A DNA stretch of 23,799 nucleotides. Source: Reclinomonas americana ATCC 50394. Its lineage: Eukaryota; Jakobida; Jakobea; Jakobida. The notes beneath the pieces were generated by a model. The model searched no databases, was not told where the DNA came from, and was given only the letters and a program-made list of their open reading frames with translations. A program made the translations under genes and the position numbers. The stretch's first letter is position 1; each line of letters opens with the position of its first letter. The DNA lies in contig PS015224.1 of the NCBI GenBank assembly GCA_048213135.1, positions 25,520 through 49,318 of the forward strand, given 5' to 3'. Of this stretch, positions 20,334 to 23,799 are shown piece after piece.

Positions 20334-23300
20334 TCACCGATCCTTCAAGCAAACGTCGAAGAAATCAGACGTCGCCGACGGCAATGTTGGCTTGCTGTCG
20401 GCTCCTGTGACCAGCAACTGGTCGTGCCGCTGATCGCTGTCACCACCCAGCAGTTCGCGCCGAGTGGCTCGGAAGAGTGCAGACGGCGCTTGTGGTGGAG
20501 CAGCGGCCGCGGTGGCCGTGGTGGGAACCGATTGATCGCGAGACGGTATGCGCATGCCACCATGCTCCGGCGACGCCAGTGGACGCGCGTGTGGTGGAGG
20601 AGGGTGATGATGATGATGAAGCAGGTACTGGCGATGGAAGGGCGAGCCGGCAGCGGCTGTCGTCACGGCCGAGGTCACCACGCAAACTCGAACACCATCG
20701 TCGTCGTCGTCGAGCTGCTTGTGTTCGAATTCTGCAAGGTGGCGTGGCGCGCGTGTCACGGTGGCCAGATGCATCTTCGCGGCCTGTGCAGCCGCGTACG
20801 CGTACGCTGACGGGCTGCTGGGCAGTTGATCATCGTCACCACGCCCGTTGTCGGCACTAAGTGGATCGGCCAGCTCTCGGACGTCACCCGACGACGGCGA
20901 CGACGAGTTTGCTGACGAGGCCGATGAGTGCGACGCAGAGCTGCCAGAGGCCGGAACCAGTGACAAGCGGATACCACCTTTGCTGTTGTACCGATGCTGC
21001 TCGTCGACCCACTCGCGAGTGTACGAACCAGTCTGCGGACGCGGCAGGAACTCACGCAGCAGCAGTTTCGACAGTCGAATCTGTGACATCAACCCGGCCG
21101 TCAACGAGCTGGCCAGGTGGCTGTCGCTGTTGGCGTGCTGGACGAGCGACAGAGAGAGGGAGAGTGAGTGTGTGACGAAGAGAATGAAATCTCGGTATTG
21201 TTCCTTTCGCATTCGAACAACATACAGCGTACCTCCGCCATCTGTGGCATTGGCATGACAAAGCGTGGCGGTGTGCTGAGGTCGGCGCTGGCGGCATCGC
21301 CTGGACGGGCCATGCGCACGGCCGAAGGAGATTCATTGATGGCATCTGTTCGAGTTGTCCGGCAAAAACACGTACACACAAAAAGCACTGGTGAGAGACC
21401 ACGTAAAGGATCTTGCCGTGCTGGCGTCACTACGAGCAAAAGGNNNNNNNNNNNNNNNNNNNNNNNNNNNNNNNNNNNNNNNNNNNNNNNNNNNNNNNNN
21501 NNNNNNNNNNNNNNNNNNNNNNNNNNNNNNNNNNNNNNNNNNNNNNNNNNNNNNNNNNNNNNNNNNNNNNNNNNNNNNNNNNNNNNNNNNNNNNNNNNNN
21601 NNNNNNNNNNNNNNNNNNNNNNNNNNNNNNNNNNNNNNNNNNNNNNNNNNNNNNNNNNNNNNNNNNNNNNNNNNNNNNNNNNNNNNNNNNNNNNNNNNNN
21701 NNNNNNNNNNNNNNNNNNNNNNNNNNNNNNNNNNNNNNNNNNNNNNNNNNNNNNNNNNNNNNNNNNNNNNNNNNNNNNNNNNNNNNNNNNNNNNNNNNNN
21801 NNNNNNNNNNNNNNNNNNNNNNNNNNNNNAAGAGTGCACGCTTCACGTGGTGTGACGCGCGTCAGGAGATTCCTCTCCGTGCAGACAGAGGGTACGAAGC
21901 AGGTGGAGTGCGCAACAACATACAGCACACACAAAGCAGGACATTGAATAAAGTATGCGTGTGGTGCGAATGACAGTGGCAAACAGACTCACCCATAGAG
22001 TAAAAGAGTGAGCGACCCTCGCGCTGCGACTTGGAAGAAGGTGAACAAATGGCGCCGGCGGGCAGTCCCGCTGGCAATTCATCCGACAACGACAGTGACT
22101 CCGCGTCGGGGAATCTCGCCAGCGGCCGGGGGCGGTCCATCTCTGTCATCTGAGCAGCCAGCTCACGAGCTCGCGCAAAGGGAATAGTCTGCCGCACACG
22201 AAGGAATCGGCGGCCTCCGTCACGGGCCACCGCAGCAGCAGAAACATACTTGCCAGTGTTGCACAGAGTGCTGTTCATGGCCCGCTGCAGGGCTTCATGG
22301 GCGTGTCGCTCACACTGTTCCCGGATGATGGCATGACGCTCCTCCGTGGTGGCACAGTGCGGAGGACTCGCNNNNNNNNNNNNNNNNNNNNNNNNNNNNN
22401 NNNNNNNNNNNNNNNNNNNNNNNNNNNNNNNNNNNNNNNNNNNNNNNNNNNNNNNNNNNNNNNNNNNNNNNNNNNNNNNNNNNNNNNNNNNNNNNNNNNN
22501 NNNNNNNNNNNNNNNNNNNNNNNNNNNNNNNNNNNNNNNNNNNNNNNNNNNNNNNNNNNNNNNNNNNNNNNNNNNNNNNNNNNNNNNNNNNNNNNNNNNN
22601 NNNNNNNNNNNNNNNNNNNNNNNNNNNNNNNNNNNNNNNNNNNNNNNNNNNNNNNNNNNNNNNNNNNNNNNNNNNNNNNNNNNNNNNNNNNNNNNNNNNN
22701 NNNNNNNNNNNNNNNNNNNNNNNNNNNNNNNNNNNNNNNNNNNNNNNNNNNNNNNNNNNNNNNNNNNNNNNNNNNNNNNNNNNNNNTGGCGCTGCACATG
22801 TCTCAGTTGTCTTGCCCAAGCTTAAGGGTGGTGGTGGTGGTGGTGGCGGTGTGTCCATGGCAGTCTCTGTCTCGTCGTCAGTGTCTTCTTCGTCGTAGTT
22901 GAAGGCCAGCAGTTGAATGGTAGACAGGATCGTGGGCGCCACCTGACCCATGTAACTCTCTCTCGCACCACACACACAATGATCAATGAAAGTACAGTAA
23001 TGCACGGTTTTGGACAGAGAGAAGTCGCGATTCCCTCCTCTCTCTAACGGGTCACTGTAAATGACGCCACGGCGTGGGCGCTCTGGTGAGAGCAAAGCAC
23101 AAAGAAGACTGTGATAGGATACCATCCATTTCGCTGCTGATGTACTGCGAAAAAATTGGGTGGTTCATCGGAACAAGCAAGTGCCCACCAGCACGGAAAA
23201 ATGAACAGAAATGTGGAGAGCGCAGAAGAGAGAGAGAGAGAGAAGACTGTGCAAGAGAAAGATGAACTGATAACAGGAGGAAGGGACGCGGGATGAGGGA

Positions 23301-23714
23301 CGGAACAAAAACCGAGGGGAAAGAGAGCAAACGTGGACGAAATCTGGCACGGCAAGCTGCTGCCGGCCAACTATGGTGCTTAACTATCTCTCTGTCTCAC
23401 TCTCACTCGCAATCAAACTTGATTGCTTGTCGCGAGGCCGACACCCGCAGCGGTGAGTTGCGCAAACACGCCGTGCTGCCAAAGTCGGGCAGCACGAGTC
23501 CAGGGAGTGCCTGTGCGCGCACGCGATCACACACAATGTGAGCAAGGATGCTGGTGGACGGGAACCCAAACAACAAAAAATGCACCAGTGTTGGCGAGGT
23601 CGGGAGCTGGAGCAGCATGTATCCCACGGGATCGACAGGGCGACGCGAGTCCGGAGACGCCGACGGCGAGGACCGCACAGAGAGCGCACGGCCGATATCT
23701 TCGTCGATTTCCAT
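20334..23714 (-). CDS. Unrecognised multi-exon gene, incomplete because of gaps
   Basis: Visible exons: 23714-23445 (start MEIDEDIGRA, phase 0), 22942 to the gap at 22786, from the gap at 22371 to 21993 (phase 1), 21345-21233, and 21137-20334 (268 codons with TGA). The 21993/21345 junction fits in phase, although a gap lies in the intron. The first exon has hydrophobic stretches (TLVHFLLFGFPSTSILAHIV). The second ends in an acidic patch (YDEEDTDDETE) and a run of eight Pro. The third is helical and basic (HEALQRAMNS, GGRRFLRVRQTIPF). The last has a conserved-looking start (LSKLLLREFLPRPQTGSYTREW), then low-complexity Ser, Ala, five-Asp and HHHHHPPPPH tracts. I do not recognise the family. It may be a cytosolic scaffold or regulator, but that is a guess. 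An upstream 5' exon could exist, since an acceptor-like cag precedes the ATG. Confidence 0.55.
21444..21829. other. Assembly gap (386 N) in an intron of the unrecognised gene
   Basis: It lies between exons ending at 21993 and starting at 21345. Flanking sequence is non-coding, and the two exons fit in phase 1, so no exon need be missing, though one could be. Confidence 0.7.
22372..22786. other. Assembly gap (415 N) interrupting exons of the unrecognised gene
   Basis: Open protein-like sequence touches the gap on both sides, so coding sequence is missing here. Confidence 0.75.
22943..23444 (-). other. Long CT-rich intron of the unrecognised gene
   Basis: About 500 nt lie between CTGCGG|gtgtcg and gggtcag|GTGGCG. 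The coding strand is strongly CT-rich (plus-strand GA tract at about 23228-23243). It is the longest ungapped intron in the window. Open frames in it are low-complexity Ser/Leu and do not look like protein. A small exon inside cannot be excluded. Confidence 0.5.
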
Positions 23715-23799
23715 GCCCTCCTGTTTCGAATTCACAGGTGAGTGCTACAAACGATATAACCCAGCAGTGCGCGCGCATGACTCGAGAGTCTTCTCCAAG

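Noticed and set aside
1-23799. tRNA, rRNA or other structured RNA genes
   Set aside because: No cloverleaf with a GTTCRA-type arm, no rRNA-like conserved blocks and no snRNA motifs were seen on either strand.

Overview
The window is a piece of a draft nuclear genome from an intron-rich eukaryote, most likely a single-celled one. Genes are split into many short exons by short GT-AG introns (mostly about 40-110 nt). Base composition looks moderately GC-rich by eye, (TG)n and (CAG)n microsatellites sit in introns, and there are six runs of N. No operons, Shine-Dalgarno sites, IS elements or CRISPR arrays are visible. The REJ/GPS polycystin-1-type protein is a family known from animals, choanoflagellates and some other protists. 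I cannot place the organism more precisely from sequence alone.

Layout: (1) 1-1488, plus strand: the end of an acidic Ser-rich reading frame, then a small thioredoxin-fold gene with exons 171-472, 1055-1142 and 1198-1488. (2) 1534-18520, minus strand: one giant gene that I could trace exon by exon. 67 exons keep an open reading frame in phase from a signal peptide to a TAA. If the two internal gaps are closed at zero length the coding length is 11,541 nt, about 3,846 residues. Domain order: signal peptide; at least 18 fibronectin-III-like repeats; CUB; REJ; GAIN with a complete GPS cleavage motif; TM1; long cytoplasmic segment; TM2-TM3; a roughly 490-residue loop that looks like part of a right-handed beta-helix; TM4-TM5; stop. 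It is a polycystin-1-like receptor that ends where the six-helix channel would begin and shows no PLAT domain. (3) 19094-20088, minus: a two-exon multi-pass membrane protein, perhaps a divergent di-iron hydroxylase or desaturase relative. (4) 20334-23714, minus: an unrecognised multi-exon gene interrupted by two gaps.

The most interesting part is the repeat array of the giant gene. Three repeat types (A, C, B) can be told apart by their intron phases, and the array reads ACB-ACB-[AB]n-ACB-ACB. The central AB unit is exactly 739 bp and has been copied recently, introns included. Two assembly gaps lie at exactly the same offset (204 bases) inside two copies. Sequence resumes after each gap with the next expected base, so each gap is either empty or hides whole 739-bp units. 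Copy number, and so the length of the extracellular stalk, is unresolved and may vary between individuals.

The thioredoxin-like gene and the giant gene converge, with only 45 nt between their stop codons. The three minus-strand genes run in the same direction, but nothing suggests a shared pathway.
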